Assembly (NCBI GenBank): GCA_934486735.1
Contig: CAKSQL010000005.1
Coordinates: 1-64,000 of the forward strand
Length of the DNA: 64,000 bases
Origin: an uncultured Clostridia bacterium
GTDB taxonomy: Bacteria; Bacillota; Clostridia; UBA1381
Direction of reading: 5' to 3'
Shown: in pieces, positions 32,665 through 41,748 of the stretch
How positions within the stretch are numbered: the stretch's first letter is position 1
Layout: each line of letters starts with the position of its first letter
Notes under the pieces: model-generated
Told to the model about the DNA's origin: nothing
Databases searched by the model: none
The model's input: the letters and a program-made list of their open reading frames with translations, nothing else
Made by a program: the position numbers and the translations under genes

Positions 32665-32931
32665 TAAGTCTGATAGAATACTATTCGCAAGTAGCTGCTT
32701 TGCAGCGAGCGGATGCTCCCGAGTCCAAATTTTTAATTTGGCAACGAGAGCCATGCAACAGCGTTCTAAATCTCTGATTTAGGTAACGCCACTGCTCTGT
32801 ACATCGGTACTTCTCACTGCGGTTCGGTCACTGAACGGCTCTGACAATTCACCGGATTGTCATTCACTCCCGTTCAGCCGCTTCGCTCCCCCGAACAAAA
32901 AGTAGTGCTATGGGCAATTTATTCAGACTTA
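32665..32931. repeat. Long variant (267 bp) of the TAAGTCTGA hairpin repeat
   Basis: Ends TAAGTCTGATAGAAT (left) and ATTTATTCAGACTTA (right) are inverted repeats matching the 16.4- and 21.1-kb units. The 230-bp interior is different and contains several smaller palindromes, for example CCAAATTTTTAATTTGG, AAATCTCTGATTT, CACCGGATTG and GAACGG/CCGTTC arms. The right 35 bp (AAAAAGTAGTGCTATGGGC...) match the partial unit at 21082. On the minus strand its first triplet TAA is the stop codon of the 549-residue SLH protein. Confidence 0.8.
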
Positions 32932-34578
32932 CGCTTCGCCGTCAGTTAAAATAGCGTATATTATTCTTGCTGCCTGTGCGCGGGTTGCATTTTCTTTGGG
33001 AGCAAATTCGTCATCGGTAAGTCCCGATACAACACCTGCCGCACGCAGGGCGTACACTGCCTTTTTTGCATAATCGGAAATTTCGTCATCGTCCGCAAAA
33101 AGCTCCTGCGGAGTTTCGATTTCGATTATTTTTCCGGCTTTCAATGCCGCATTGTATGCCATTGTGCAAAGGTCCTGGCGCGTAATCGGCATTCCGACTC
33201 CGAACAAATCGTCCGAAATTCCGTTCACTATTCCCTCGCCGAATGCCTGCCGGATGAAAAACGCATACCATGCGTCCGACGGAACATCGGTGAATGAAAT
33301 TTTTGCCTCGTCCGCGTCATATGCAAATGCCGATGTCACGATTTTTGCAAATTCTTCACGTTTTACATTTCGGTTCGGCTCAAATATTCCGTCGCCGACA
33401 CCGCTTAATATTCCATTATCGGCAAGATACAAAATCGCGTCCTTTGCCCATTCTACGCCGTCTATATCGGAAAAGCTTGCCGACGGCAGAGCCTCACCCG
33501 ACTTATCCTTTGCAATCGGAACACCCGATATAATACTGTTGATTCCCTTGTTTGTGCTGCCCGAGCCGTTGGATTTTCCGCCGCCTCCGCCACCGCCGCC
33601 GGTGGTTGTTCCTGCCGAAAGAGCCGCTTTATATGCATTTTTCAAAGCAGGCAAGTCGGCGCAGTTTTCTCCGGCAAGCTTTGTCCATGTGCCGGCTTTC
33701 GCGCTCGATATGTTTATTCCGATTCTCTCGGCAAACGCTGTCATTATATCCTCTATGTTTCCGCTGCCGTTGGGATATCTGACCGTTGACAGGATAAACG
33801 AATCGGTCAAAAGCTCCTCATACGCGGCATAGCTTGCAATTGCTTTTCCGCTGATTCTCTGATTTACGTCCTTTTTCAAATCCTCTGTCACATATTCCTT
33901 TGTGTACCAGTCTTTAAGCGCACCGTTGTCAAGTCCGGTCAGGTCGCTGCTCTCGGCAAATATGTCCGCGATTTTGCCCTCGTTGAGTCTTTCGACAAAC
34001 AGTGCCTTGTGAACCACAACCAAAAGCTCGCTTCGCTTATTTTCGTCAAAGGTGCTTGTCTTTATCGTCTCATGCAAAACCGCGGCAAGCTTTCCGGTGT
34101 CGATTTCGGCAATGTCCTCCTTGGTAAGTCCGATTGTATATGTCTCGTTTTCGATATATTCCTTAAGCTTTGAAACATCATCAGTCTTTATTGTCGCCGC
34201 AATCTTTTTGTAGTCCTCCAGGCTTACGAAAATCAGATTTTCCTTAGGCAGGTCGGTCTTATCGGTTGCCAAAAAGACAGTGTATTCGCCGCTTTTTCCG
34301 TTGATGTCGAATGTAAAGCTGTAATTTCCGTCCGCATCGGTCACGCTTTGGTCGTGGCACACCAGGATATCCGTATACTTATCCTTGGTAAGTCCTTCCA
34401 AATCTGCCGCCGTCTTATCGCCGAGGTAAACCTCAATTGCTATCGGCGCATTTTTCTCGTCCGTCTTTCCGCTCACCGAGACGGTCTGTCCGTCGCCAAC
34501 CTGCACCGCCTCGCCGAATACGGCTGTCGGCACGCACAGCGCCGCAAGCAAACAGATTGTTGTCAGTTTTTTCTTCAT
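32929..34578 (-). CDS. SLH-domain surface protein with carbohydrate-locus context, 549 residues
   Basis: Exported protein with the signal peptide MKKKLTTICLLAALCVPTAVFG. An N-terminal Ig/carboxypeptidase-regulatory-like domain (about 22-125, KSGEYTVFLATDKTD) is followed by a helical region (about 130-320) and a Gly/Ser linker starting TTGGGGGGGG (about 325-345). Three C-terminal SLH repeats follow: FSDIDGVEWAKDAILYLADNGIL (about 370-430), FTDVPSDAWYAFFIRQAFGEGIV (about 433-490) and a third near 500-549 ending ATRAQAARIIYAIL. The helical part may be an adaptor. SLH at the C-terminus here versus the N-terminus in the neighbour shows independent origin of the two anchors. The stop codon lies in a repeat element. 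Confidence 0.88.
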   Translation of the reverse strand: MKKKLTTICLLAALCVPTAVFGEAVQVGDGQTVSVSGKTDEKNAPIAIEVYLGDKTAADLEGLTKDKYTDILVCHDQSVTDADGNYSFTFDINGKSGEYTVFLATDKTDLPKENLIFVSLEDYKKIAATIKTDDVSKLKEYIENETYTIGLTKEDIAEIDTGKLAAVLHETIKTSTFDENKRSELLVVVHKALFVERLNEGKIADIFAESSDLTGLDNGALKDWYTKEYVTEDLKKDVNQRISGKAIASYAAYEELLTDSFILSTVRYPNGSGNIEDIMTAFAERIGINISSAKAGTWTKLAGENCADLPALKNAYKAALSAGTTTGGGGGGGGKSNGSGSTNKGINSIISGVPIAKDKSGEALPSASFSDIDGVEWAKDAILYLADNGILSGVGDGIFEPNRNVKREEFAKIVTSAFAYDADEAKISFTDVPSDAWYAFFIRQAFGEGIVNGISDDLFGVGMPITRQDLCTMAYNAALKAGKIIEIETPQELFADDDEISDYAKKAVYALRAAGVVSGLTDDEFAPKENATRAQAARIIYAILTDGEA

Positions 34579-34620
34579 TTATGATTTCTCCTTTCTGTCC
34601 ATGCCCAACTTTATTTTATC

Positions 34621-37600
34621 CTATTTTCCTCTATTTTGCAACACTTTTGACGGCGCAATGCTTTTCATTGACGAAAAATCGTCCCAAAGCATCATTTTGT
34701 ATCGGTCTGCGCCTGCCTGCACAAGAGCCGTCTCGGTGTTTCCGTCCGAATCCAAATCCTTAATATATGCATTGCCAAGCGCATCTCCGGCATATGCCGC
34801 AATGACAAATTTGCCATTCAGCTTAAGGCTGTGCGCCTTGAATACAATCTCGTCTCCGTCCTTCACATTGCCGAGGGTATTTATCTCAATGCCGTTATGC
34901 TCCGCCGTCATTCTGTCCCCGGAAAAGGTGACATACATCGGCTTGCCCGACGCCGCGACCGTTATGCCGCTTCCGCTTGTCTCCGCCGTCACATTTCCGT
35001 ACATATCACGAACGGTTATAAGTCCCGTACCGCCGTTTTGCACTGTGATATCCGCGCTCGCGTCGGTCGTCCAGACAACAGCAGTTTTTTCCGATTCATT
35101 TTCGAACCATGCGATATATTTGCTGCCATCGGCAATCAGCTCCGTTCCCTCCTTGTCCGCGGTCATCTTGTTCCACTGTGCCGCCGCCAAAAAGGTCGGC
35201 TTTGCCGAATAGGCTGTATTGCTGTACCAAAATTCATTGTTCCAGTTCCGTATCATCCCGTAGCAGTCCTCAGCATCACTTGTGTCATAGCCATGGTCCA
35301 CGCTGTCATAGAAAAATGTTCTGTCGTTGTAGTGATTTGTGTCGTTCAGCGCCAGCATGCGCACGTGGTACGATCCCCTGGTCTCGTTTATTCCGTAGCT
35401 CGCCCAGCCGACCTCTGTCGCCCAGGAAAGCTTATTCTCCGCGCCGTATTGGTTCAAAAGCTGCTTTGCGAGCATTGCCTGCTCCGGCCATGAATTATAT
35501 TCTATCCACCTGTCCTTTACCTCGGGCGGCTGTGCCACGTGATAGGGATGCGTTGCAAATATGTCAAAGCAAAATCCGTTTTCCTGCATTTCTCCGAGCA
35601 TGCCCGTTGCAACCTGGCGCTGATTTCTGTTGGTATCGGTGTACACAATCGCCGTCCCGGCTGTCGATACAAGATTATTTCCGTCAACCGCCTTTATCGC
35701 GTTATAGCCTGCCCGGACAATTTTTGCATAATCCGCGCCCGAGTCGGGAGTTCCGTCGGTTTTCTTCATATAATTAACCTCGTTACCGAGCTCATAGTGC
35801 GTCACTCTGCCTTTGAAGTAATTCGCGACAAGCGTGCAATAATCGGCATATCGGCTCAAAAAGTCCTCATCTGTGTTAAAGCCGCCGTCCGAGTCCTTTG
35901 TTCCGTCCGAAATCGGCAGAAGTGCAAGAACGTCTATCCCGTACTTTGCCGCCTCGTCCACCGCCTTGTCAAAGCTTGCAAGTGAGCTTGTGCTGTCCGC
36001 CCAGGTGAAATCGATTCTCAGCCCGCTGAAGCCTGCCTTTGCCAAAAGCTCCATATTTTTCGGAATATCTATCGGATAGCGCAGCATGTGCGTGCACGTG
36101 CCGAGCCTTTGATTGAGCATTGGCGATTCCACGCTTTTTGAAAGCTGCATAGACGCTTTTGCCCCGTACTCCGATTCAACCTCTGCGGTGTACACTCCGA
36201 AACCGAGTCCGCTGACGCAAATTTTTCTTTCTTTTGTCTCGCCCGAGTTTGTTTTTATAAGTATATTCTCCGAAAAAACCGTCTCGCCTGCCGCATTTTT
36301 GACAGTTATCTTCGGATTATCATCGATTAAAATCGTGCCGACATTTCGCTCTTCAAGCGTAATTTCTACCGTCTCGTCCTCAAAAAAGATATTTCCCAAA
36401 TTATCGCTCGAAAGCCGATATTCGACAGGCTGCTGATATTCTCTTTCAATTTTCAGTTCGTCAAAGTATTCGTTAATCATCGAAAGATGCATGTCCACAT
36501 TCTCCAATTTGAAGTCTTTCGGCATGCTTTTTTCGCTCAAAAGCTCATTATTCACATATGTATATGCCTTTTGAACATCAAAATCATATACAAGCTCGAT
36601 GTGATATAACACATTTTTTTCAAACGGGGTCTTTGCGCTTGTGTCGCCCCAGCCCCAAAGATCTCGATTGGGTCCGTAGAATCCGTCGCTCGTCATATAA
36701 AACACAAATTTTCCGCCGAGTTTTATATAAGAATATTGCGGATTGTCAATGCTCATGCGCATTGTGTCAAAGCTGACTCTGACCCTGCCGCTGTCTGCCG
36801 GATTTTTTAAGGTGTACTTCACAGCCCCGGGATTTGCCCATGCTGATTCGTTCATGCCCCATCCGGCATTGCCTTGGTACATCACCGAGTGAACATTCCC
36901 CGAATACGAAATACTCCCGTTTTCGTCCGATGCCGATTTTCTGTCCGCCGCCCCGTTGTCAAAGCTGTTTTGATAAATCGTCTTTTTCACACTCGCTCCG
37001 CCCGGCATATACGAAATTCTCAGATTATCGAAATATGAAAACTGACCGCCGAGAGCTATCTCAAAATCCTCTATCGGAAAGGCAGCAAGATTGGTCTGCG
37101 TTTTCACAAGCGTTCCGTCAAGGTAGTGCAGCAATTTGCCGTTGTCATAGTCGAATGTCCAGACTATTGTGTGCAGACCGCCGTCCATATAAACCGCCGA
37201 CGCACTATCGTCCCAGTCCCCCACCTGTTTCATGGGGATATATTTTATCCTCTCGCCGTCAACCGCTCTGAAATATGCAATTCTCCGTCCGATCCAGTTT
37301 TGCTGCATCTTCATGCCGAAGCTGTGATTGTCGCCGGTGTGCGATTTCAAAATGCTTGCGTCCGCCGGCTTGAAATCGAACGAAACCGTTAAAACTCCGC
37401 TCGATATCTCATTTTTAAAATCAGCGCGTATGCTCGGCTGATTCGCCCACGCATTGGGATTTATATAGGTAAGACCGTTGTTCCCGTCGAGCTGCGCGGT
37501 TTTCATTAAATTTTTTGCCGGAACTGTCAGCGAGAGATTTTCATCCTCAAAATCCACCGCACTGTCAATCCCTAAATCAAAAGTATTTTCATAGCAGAAA

Positions 37601-37701
37601 GCTTCTGCCGCTGCGGCATCCTCCGCCGACACAGGCGATAAGCCTGTGCCGGAGATTAGGAACGCCGCCGAAAAAAGTAAACTGATTATTCTTTTCAGCA
37701 T
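34621..37701 (-). CDS. Secreted clan GH-A-like glycoside hydrolase with two laminin-G-like domains
   Basis: 1,026-residue exported hydrolase with signal peptide MLKRIISLLFSAAFLISGTGLSPVSA. Two LamG-like sandwiches cover about 36-235 (CYENTFDLGIDSAVDFED) and 240-420 (IYQNSFDNGAADRKSA). An Ig-like domain follows (about 425-525), then a TIM barrel from LGTCTHMLRYP (534). The catalytic pair is in HYELGNE (acid/base E641) and SWATEVGW (nucleophile E763), as in clan GH-A families such as GH39. A beta-rich tail runs from about 850. The barrel resembles that of the 1,218-residue hydrolase in this locus (shared G-x-C-T-H and ELGNE-N motifs). Exact GH family and substrate are not determined. Confidence 0.8.
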   Translation of the reverse strand: MLKRIISLLFSAAFLISGTGLSPVSAEDAAAAEAFCYENTFDLGIDSAVDFEDENLSLTVPAKNLMKTAQLDGNNGLTYINPNAWANQPSIRADFKNEISSGVLTVSFDFKPADASILKSHTGDNHSFGMKMQQNWIGRRIAYFRAVDGERIKYIPMKQVGDWDDSASAVYMDGGLHTIVWTFDYDNGKLLHYLDGTLVKTQTNLAAFPIEDFEIALGGQFSYFDNLRISYMPGGASVKKTIYQNSFDNGAADRKSASDENGSISYSGNVHSVMYQGNAGWGMNESAWANPGAVKYTLKNPADSGRVRVSFDTMRMSIDNPQYSYIKLGGKFVFYMTSDGFYGPNRDLWGWGDTSAKTPFEKNVLYHIELVYDFDVQKAYTYVNNELLSEKSMPKDFKLENVDMHLSMINEYFDELKIEREYQQPVEYRLSSDNLGNIFFEDETVEITLEERNVGTILIDDNPKITVKNAAGETVFSENILIKTNSGETKERKICVSGLGFGVYTAEVESEYGAKASMQLSKSVESPMLNQRLGTCTHMLRYPIDIPKNMELLAKAGFSGLRIDFTWADSTSSLASFDKAVDEAAKYGIDVLALLPISDGTKDSDGGFNTDEDFLSRYADYCTLVANYFKGRVTHYELGNEVNYMKKTDGTPDSGADYAKIVRAGYNAIKAVDGNNLVSTAGTAIVYTDTNRNQRQVATGMLGEMQENGFCFDIFATHPYHVAQPPEVKDRWIEYNSWPEQAMLAKQLLNQYGAENKLSWATEVGWASYGINETRGSYHVRMLALNDTNHYNDRTFFYDSVDHGYDTSDAEDCYGMIRNWNNEFWYSNTAYSAKPTFLAAAQWNKMTADKEGTELIADGSKYIAWFENESEKTAVVWTTDASADITVQNGGTGLITVRDMYGNVTAETSGSGITVAASGKPMYVTFSGDRMTAEHNGIEINTLGNVKDGDEIVFKAHSLKLNGKFVIAAYAGDALGNAYIKDLDSDGNTETALVQAGADRYKMMLWDDFSSMKSIAPSKVLQNRGK

Positions 37702-37723
37702 ATCATTTTCCTTTCGGATGCTT

Positions 37724-39865
37724 TTACTTTATGATATTTCCCACATTAATCATAGGCGACATGTTATCCCATACGAATATCGAAATTTCGCCTGTCAGCT
37801 CGCTTATGTCGAGCGATACCTCGCCGCTTTCGCCTGACGGGATTGCCTTGTCGGCTGCCGCCGCCTTAACGCCGGTTAAGGTTGTGCCCTCGTATGTTGC
37901 CGCAAAAATTGTCGGAGTTACGGCCGCATTGGAGGAATTTGTCACCTTTGCGATAACCTTGCCGTCCTCGATTCTGATCGGCTTTACATACGATGCTGCC
38001 GAAGCCTTGTTGAGTTCGTCAACCAATGCGTATCCCGATATGCTCTTGATTGCGCCGAGCGTTACCTCGTATGTCTCGTCCGCGCCGACCGCCTCGGGAA
38101 GAGCTATCTCGATTTTTCTGCCGAAGTCAGCCGCTCTTACCTCTGTCGGAGCGATGCTTTCGCCGTTCTTTGTTACCGATACTTTATCTGCCGAAAGGGT
38201 TGTCGAATCTATTCTCTCGGACGGAACAACGCTCAGAACGGTGTCGCCGACAGCCGGAGCTTCAAGCTTTCCTGCCGTAAACGATGTTTCGTTCATGTAT
38301 GCAACCTTTAAGTTGTCAAAGTATGCAAAGGTTCCGCCAAAGGTTACCTCAAAATCTTTTGTCGGGAAATACTGTGCGTCAAAATCCGTATATGTCTTTA
38401 CAAGCGCACCGTCAAGATAGCATCGTGACTGTCTTGTTGTATAGTCCATTACAAATTCAATTGAATGTACCGATTGGTCAAGAGTTACCGCATTGGCATT
38501 GTCGTCCCACTCACCAAAGGTCTTCATCGGGAGATAAATCATTCCGTTTGAGGTCGGTCTCAGATATGCAACTCTCTTACCGTCCCAGTTATTAGCCATA
38601 CCCAGTCCGAAGCTGTTGTTATCTCCGCCGTGCTTTGCGCATACCTCGTCGGTTTCCGGCTTAAAGTCAAACGAAACTGTATAAATTCCGCTTGTTATCG
38701 GAGCTTTAGGTACAAACTTAAAGCTTACATCTCTTGCATATGCTTCTGTGTTATATTTGATACCCTTGTTTCCGTCAACCTCTGCAGTCAGTGTCGGCTT
38801 AGGCTCTTTAGGCTGAGTTGTAACGGTTATCTCGTCACTTTCAAAATCCGTATAATCGGCAACACCGTTGTCAAAGGTGTTATAGTACAAAATGTTTTTG
38901 TTTTGAGCAATTTGCATTTTTACGGAATCTGCCTTTAATGCAGTGCCGAAAAAGCCGCTTATTCCGTCTGTCGAGAGCGTTATATCCTCGTTTTCGCCGA
39001 CTAAGGTGTCAAAATACACTCTTGCCGATACGTTGCCGTCCCAAACCGTCTTTGAGATTGCCTTATCCGAGCATACGAAGCTGCCGCGCGTTACCGGAGT
39101 TGAGAATGTCACATCGGCGTAGTTTGTGCCTACATATGCCTTCGCGGTCATAACCGGGGTCTCGCCCTCAATTTTTACGAACTGAATGTTGTCGACATAA
39201 TCGATTGTTCCGTTAAGGCTGAAATTGAAGTTGTTCATTGCAGCGATGTTCGATGCCGATTTGATAAGCTGTCCGTCCATATATGTTTTTGCTGTCTTAT
39301 CGGAATAATCAAACACGTAATCAAAATGATAAACCTTATCCGGATCCATAGGATGTGATGCATCCCAACCGTTTACGCCGTATCCGAGTACCGGAGTGCT
39401 TGCGCCCTCCGGGGTCATCTTTTTGAAATAGGTCATTGCTTTGCCGCTCCAATCCGAACTAAAGTTATAACCTACCCACGCATCATCGCCATGTGCCGCA
39501 ACATCTGCATCCGGACTCATATCAAATGATACAAGATATTTTCCCTCCGATATAGCTGTTTTTGGAGTAAATAGAAGTGTTTGTCCGTCAAGCCATGCTG
39601 CCTTGCGTACTCTTACACCAACATTTCCGTCCACAGTAACGGTTTGATCCGGTTTAGCACCACTCGTTCCGTCAGCCTTTACCCCAAGCCGTAAAGTGAG
39701 ATAATCGTTATCAACAGCTACGGCATCAGCTACACCGTTGTCGAATGTGTTCCGATACCAAACGGCATCTTTAAGCTCGGTCTCCTCAGCCGATACGGGC
39801 AGTATCGGAGAAATCATTGCTGCCGCCGCAAAAAATGCGAGCAATTTTTTCAGATTTTTTTTCAT
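37724..39865 (-). CDS. Secreted protein with two laminin-G-like domains and SbsA-type Ig domain
   Basis: 713-residue exported protein (signal peptide MKKNLKKLLAFFAAAAMISPILPVSA). Two similar sandwiches start WYRNTFDNGVADAVAVDNDYLTLRL (about 35) and LYYNTFDNGVADYTDFESDEITV (about 328). Each ends in a strand of the form YFDNLKVAYM or YVDNIQFVKI, as in LamG/concanavalin lectin folds. Between and after them are Ig-like modules (about 245-320 and 555-640, LSVVPSERIDSTTLSADKV) of the SbsA type. No catalytic motif is visible, so carbohydrate binding or a structural role is likely. It lies 22 bp upstream of the 1,026-residue hydrolase on the same strand and is its closest relative in the N-terminal domains. 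Confidence 0.72.
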   Translation of the reverse strand: MKKNLKKLLAFFAAAAMISPILPVSAEETELKDAVWYRNTFDNGVADAVAVDNDYLTLRLGVKADGTSGAKPDQTVTVDGNVGVRVRKAAWLDGQTLLFTPKTAISEGKYLVSFDMSPDADVAAHGDDAWVGYNFSSDWSGKAMTYFKKMTPEGASTPVLGYGVNGWDASHPMDPDKVYHFDYVFDYSDKTAKTYMDGQLIKSASNIAAMNNFNFSLNGTIDYVDNIQFVKIEGETPVMTAKAYVGTNYADVTFSTPVTRGSFVCSDKAISKTVWDGNVSARVYFDTLVGENEDITLSTDGISGFFGTALKADSVKMQIAQNKNILYYNTFDNGVADYTDFESDEITVTTQPKEPKPTLTAEVDGNKGIKYNTEAYARDVSFKFVPKAPITSGIYTVSFDFKPETDEVCAKHGGDNNSFGLGMANNWDGKRVAYLRPTSNGMIYLPMKTFGEWDDNANAVTLDQSVHSIEFVMDYTTRQSRCYLDGALVKTYTDFDAQYFPTKDFEVTFGGTFAYFDNLKVAYMNETSFTAGKLEAPAVGDTVLSVVPSERIDSTTLSADKVSVTKNGESIAPTEVRAADFGRKIEIALPEAVGADETYEVTLGAIKSISGYALVDELNKASAASYVKPIRIEDGKVIAKVTNSSNAAVTPTIFAATYEGTTLTGVKAAAADKAIPSGESGEVSLDISELTGEISIFVWDNMSPMINVGNIIK

Positions 39866-39980
39866 TTCACAAAACCTCCGTCTAATTTAGAATTTTGTGG
39901 GCGATTGCAAAGCCGGTCCTTTTCAATCACCCGATTTTTGATATTTTTACACCATTTTTCAAAATGGTCGTAAACGAAAT

Positions 39981-41597
39981 TTATTTGATTGTGCTTTCGG
40001 CACGAATCGGATTTATTATGCCAAGACCTTTCCAAAGGAAGGTTTTAAGCATCAATTCCTCGTTGTCCGCAACTGTGAATGTGAGCGTGGTTTCTGCCTT
40101 TCTTCCGCTTTCCGCGTCAAAGGACGCAACCGCGAAATCATAGCCTGTCATTGCAATTTTGTTCCACATTGAACCGGACACCAGTGCGGACGCCGCGTCT
40201 TTATATGTGGAAACGAGCGATGTTTTCACTGTGATTGTGTCGCCCGCAGCAGCTTCGTCAAGAGTTCCCACTCTCTGCTCGCCGATGAAATATTTCTCCT
40301 CGGTGATTAGAATTTTGCCCTCAGCGGTTTCGAATTTTATATCATACGCACGCGCAAGGCTTTCACCCTGCGGAATCGAGAGCGTGTATTCGCTGTCGCC
40401 CAAAAGCGTTCCGTCGATATTAAGCTCGGCTATGTTCCCGTTATAGCTCGGCGAAAATGCAACGTCGTTTCCGTCCGAGTCCTTTAAAGTCACGCCTGCC
40501 GTGGCTATCTCTGCCGATATCGATGCCGGGAAAGTGAGAATAATCCTGTTGGTCTCGGATGGGTTTTTGTCGGTCAGCGGTCTTTCCTCCCTTGTCATGT
40601 CGGAAAGTCTGAGACCTGTCAGATAGTTTCCCTCGCCGACGTTGAAGTTGATTGTCGTCTCCTTCGCAGCCGATGCCGAATAACCTTTTATACCTGCCGG
40701 CAGCTTAAGTTCGTACTCGCAGCCTTCTTCAAAATTCTCCTCCGGCGCTATTTTGAGAACCTTTGATTTTGAAATCTCCGTCTTGCACAAAAATTCCTTG
40801 CCGGTGAAAAGATTTTTCACAATGATATCCTTACTCGGAAGCGACTCCGGGTCGATTCCGTCCGAGTATCTGATATACGCGCCGCCTGTCTCGGCGGAAT
40901 CGAGCGACGGTATCATGTCCATGCTGTTCAAATGCTCAAAAACAAAATTGTCAAAGTAGTCTATCATGCCGCTCGGCGCCATAGAGAAGTTTGTCATCTG
41001 ACCGAGATTTGTCTGCTTTACGCTTAGCATTTCACCATCTATGTAATAGTAAACAGTTCCGCTGTCGTAGTCAAAAATCACTTCTATATTGTAGACCTTT
41101 GCAGGGTCAAGCTCCATTGTCGCCGCTCCGGGGTATGCTCCGACTGTCGAACAAACACTGATGCTGCCCGGTGTGTCCGTTGTTCCGGAATGAATGTAGA
41201 ACATTCTTCCTCCGTCCCAGTTGTTTACCATATTTATTCCGAAAATTGCGTTGTCGCCCGAGTGGCTTGCCCTGTTGGTGTCCACGCTGAAATCGAACGA
41301 GACTCTGACCTTGCCTTTGTTTATACCGCCGTTTTTCAAGGTGAACTTTGTCTGACCCTCGCCCCATGCTTGGGGATTTGAACGCACTCCCACATTCCCG
41401 TTTACAGTAACCGAGTTTTGAAACCGTCCGCCGCCGTTAAAAGTGAATGTGTAGTAGTCGTTGTCGACCTCAACCAGGTCCTTTATGCCATTATCGAATG
41501 TGTTTTCGTAGCGGAAATTGACATCCTCCGCCGCTGCCGAAAAAATCGATAACCCTGCTGCCATTGCCGCAATCGCGGCGATTCTTTGCCATTTCAT
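39981..41597 (-). CDS. Secreted laminin-G-like protein with SbsA-type Ig domains, 538 residues
   Basis: Exported protein with signal peptide MKWQRIAAIAAMAAGLSIFSAAA. One LamG-like domain (about 25-215) opens FRYENTFDNGIKDLVEVDNDYYTF and closes with IDYFDNFVFEHL. SbsA-like Ig modules follow (about 218-310, DPESLPSKDIIVKNLF, and 325-410, EIATAGVTLKDSDGND). A C-terminal beta domain ends TFLWKGLGIINPIRAESTIK. It shares the opening motif N-T-F-D-x-G-x-x-D-x-V with the next two secreted proteins of the locus. It is the first secreted gene after the ABC permeases, 150 bp downstream of them, with GGAGAGG before the ATG. Confidence 0.72.
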   Translation of the reverse strand: MKWQRIAAIAAMAAGLSIFSAAAEDVNFRYENTFDNGIKDLVEVDNDYYTFTFNGGGRFQNSVTVNGNVGVRSNPQAWGEGQTKFTLKNGGINKGKVRVSFDFSVDTNRASHSGDNAIFGINMVNNWDGGRMFYIHSGTTDTPGSISVCSTVGAYPGAATMELDPAKVYNIEVIFDYDSGTVYYYIDGEMLSVKQTNLGQMTNFSMAPSGMIDYFDNFVFEHLNSMDMIPSLDSAETGGAYIRYSDGIDPESLPSKDIIVKNLFTGKEFLCKTEISKSKVLKIAPEENFEEGCEYELKLPAGIKGYSASAAKETTINFNVGEGNYLTGLRLSDMTREERPLTDKNPSETNRIILTFPASISAEIATAGVTLKDSDGNDVAFSPSYNGNIAELNIDGTLLGDSEYTLSIPQGESLARAYDIKFETAEGKILITEEKYFIGEQRVGTLDEAAAGDTITVKTSLVSTYKDAASALVSGSMWNKIAMTGYDFAVASFDAESGRKAETTLTFTVADNEELMLKTFLWKGLGIINPIRAESTIK

Positions 41598-41748
41598 TTT
41601 TTGTATCCTCTCCTTCTTGTTATAATTTGTAATTAAATCTTTGATGTGCCTAATGTGATAATGCGCCGTTTAAAATTTCGATGGTCTGCACGGCACTTCC
41701 TCAGCATTTGCAAGAGGTAAGATGCGCAGCTTATTTTTCGTCAGAGTC

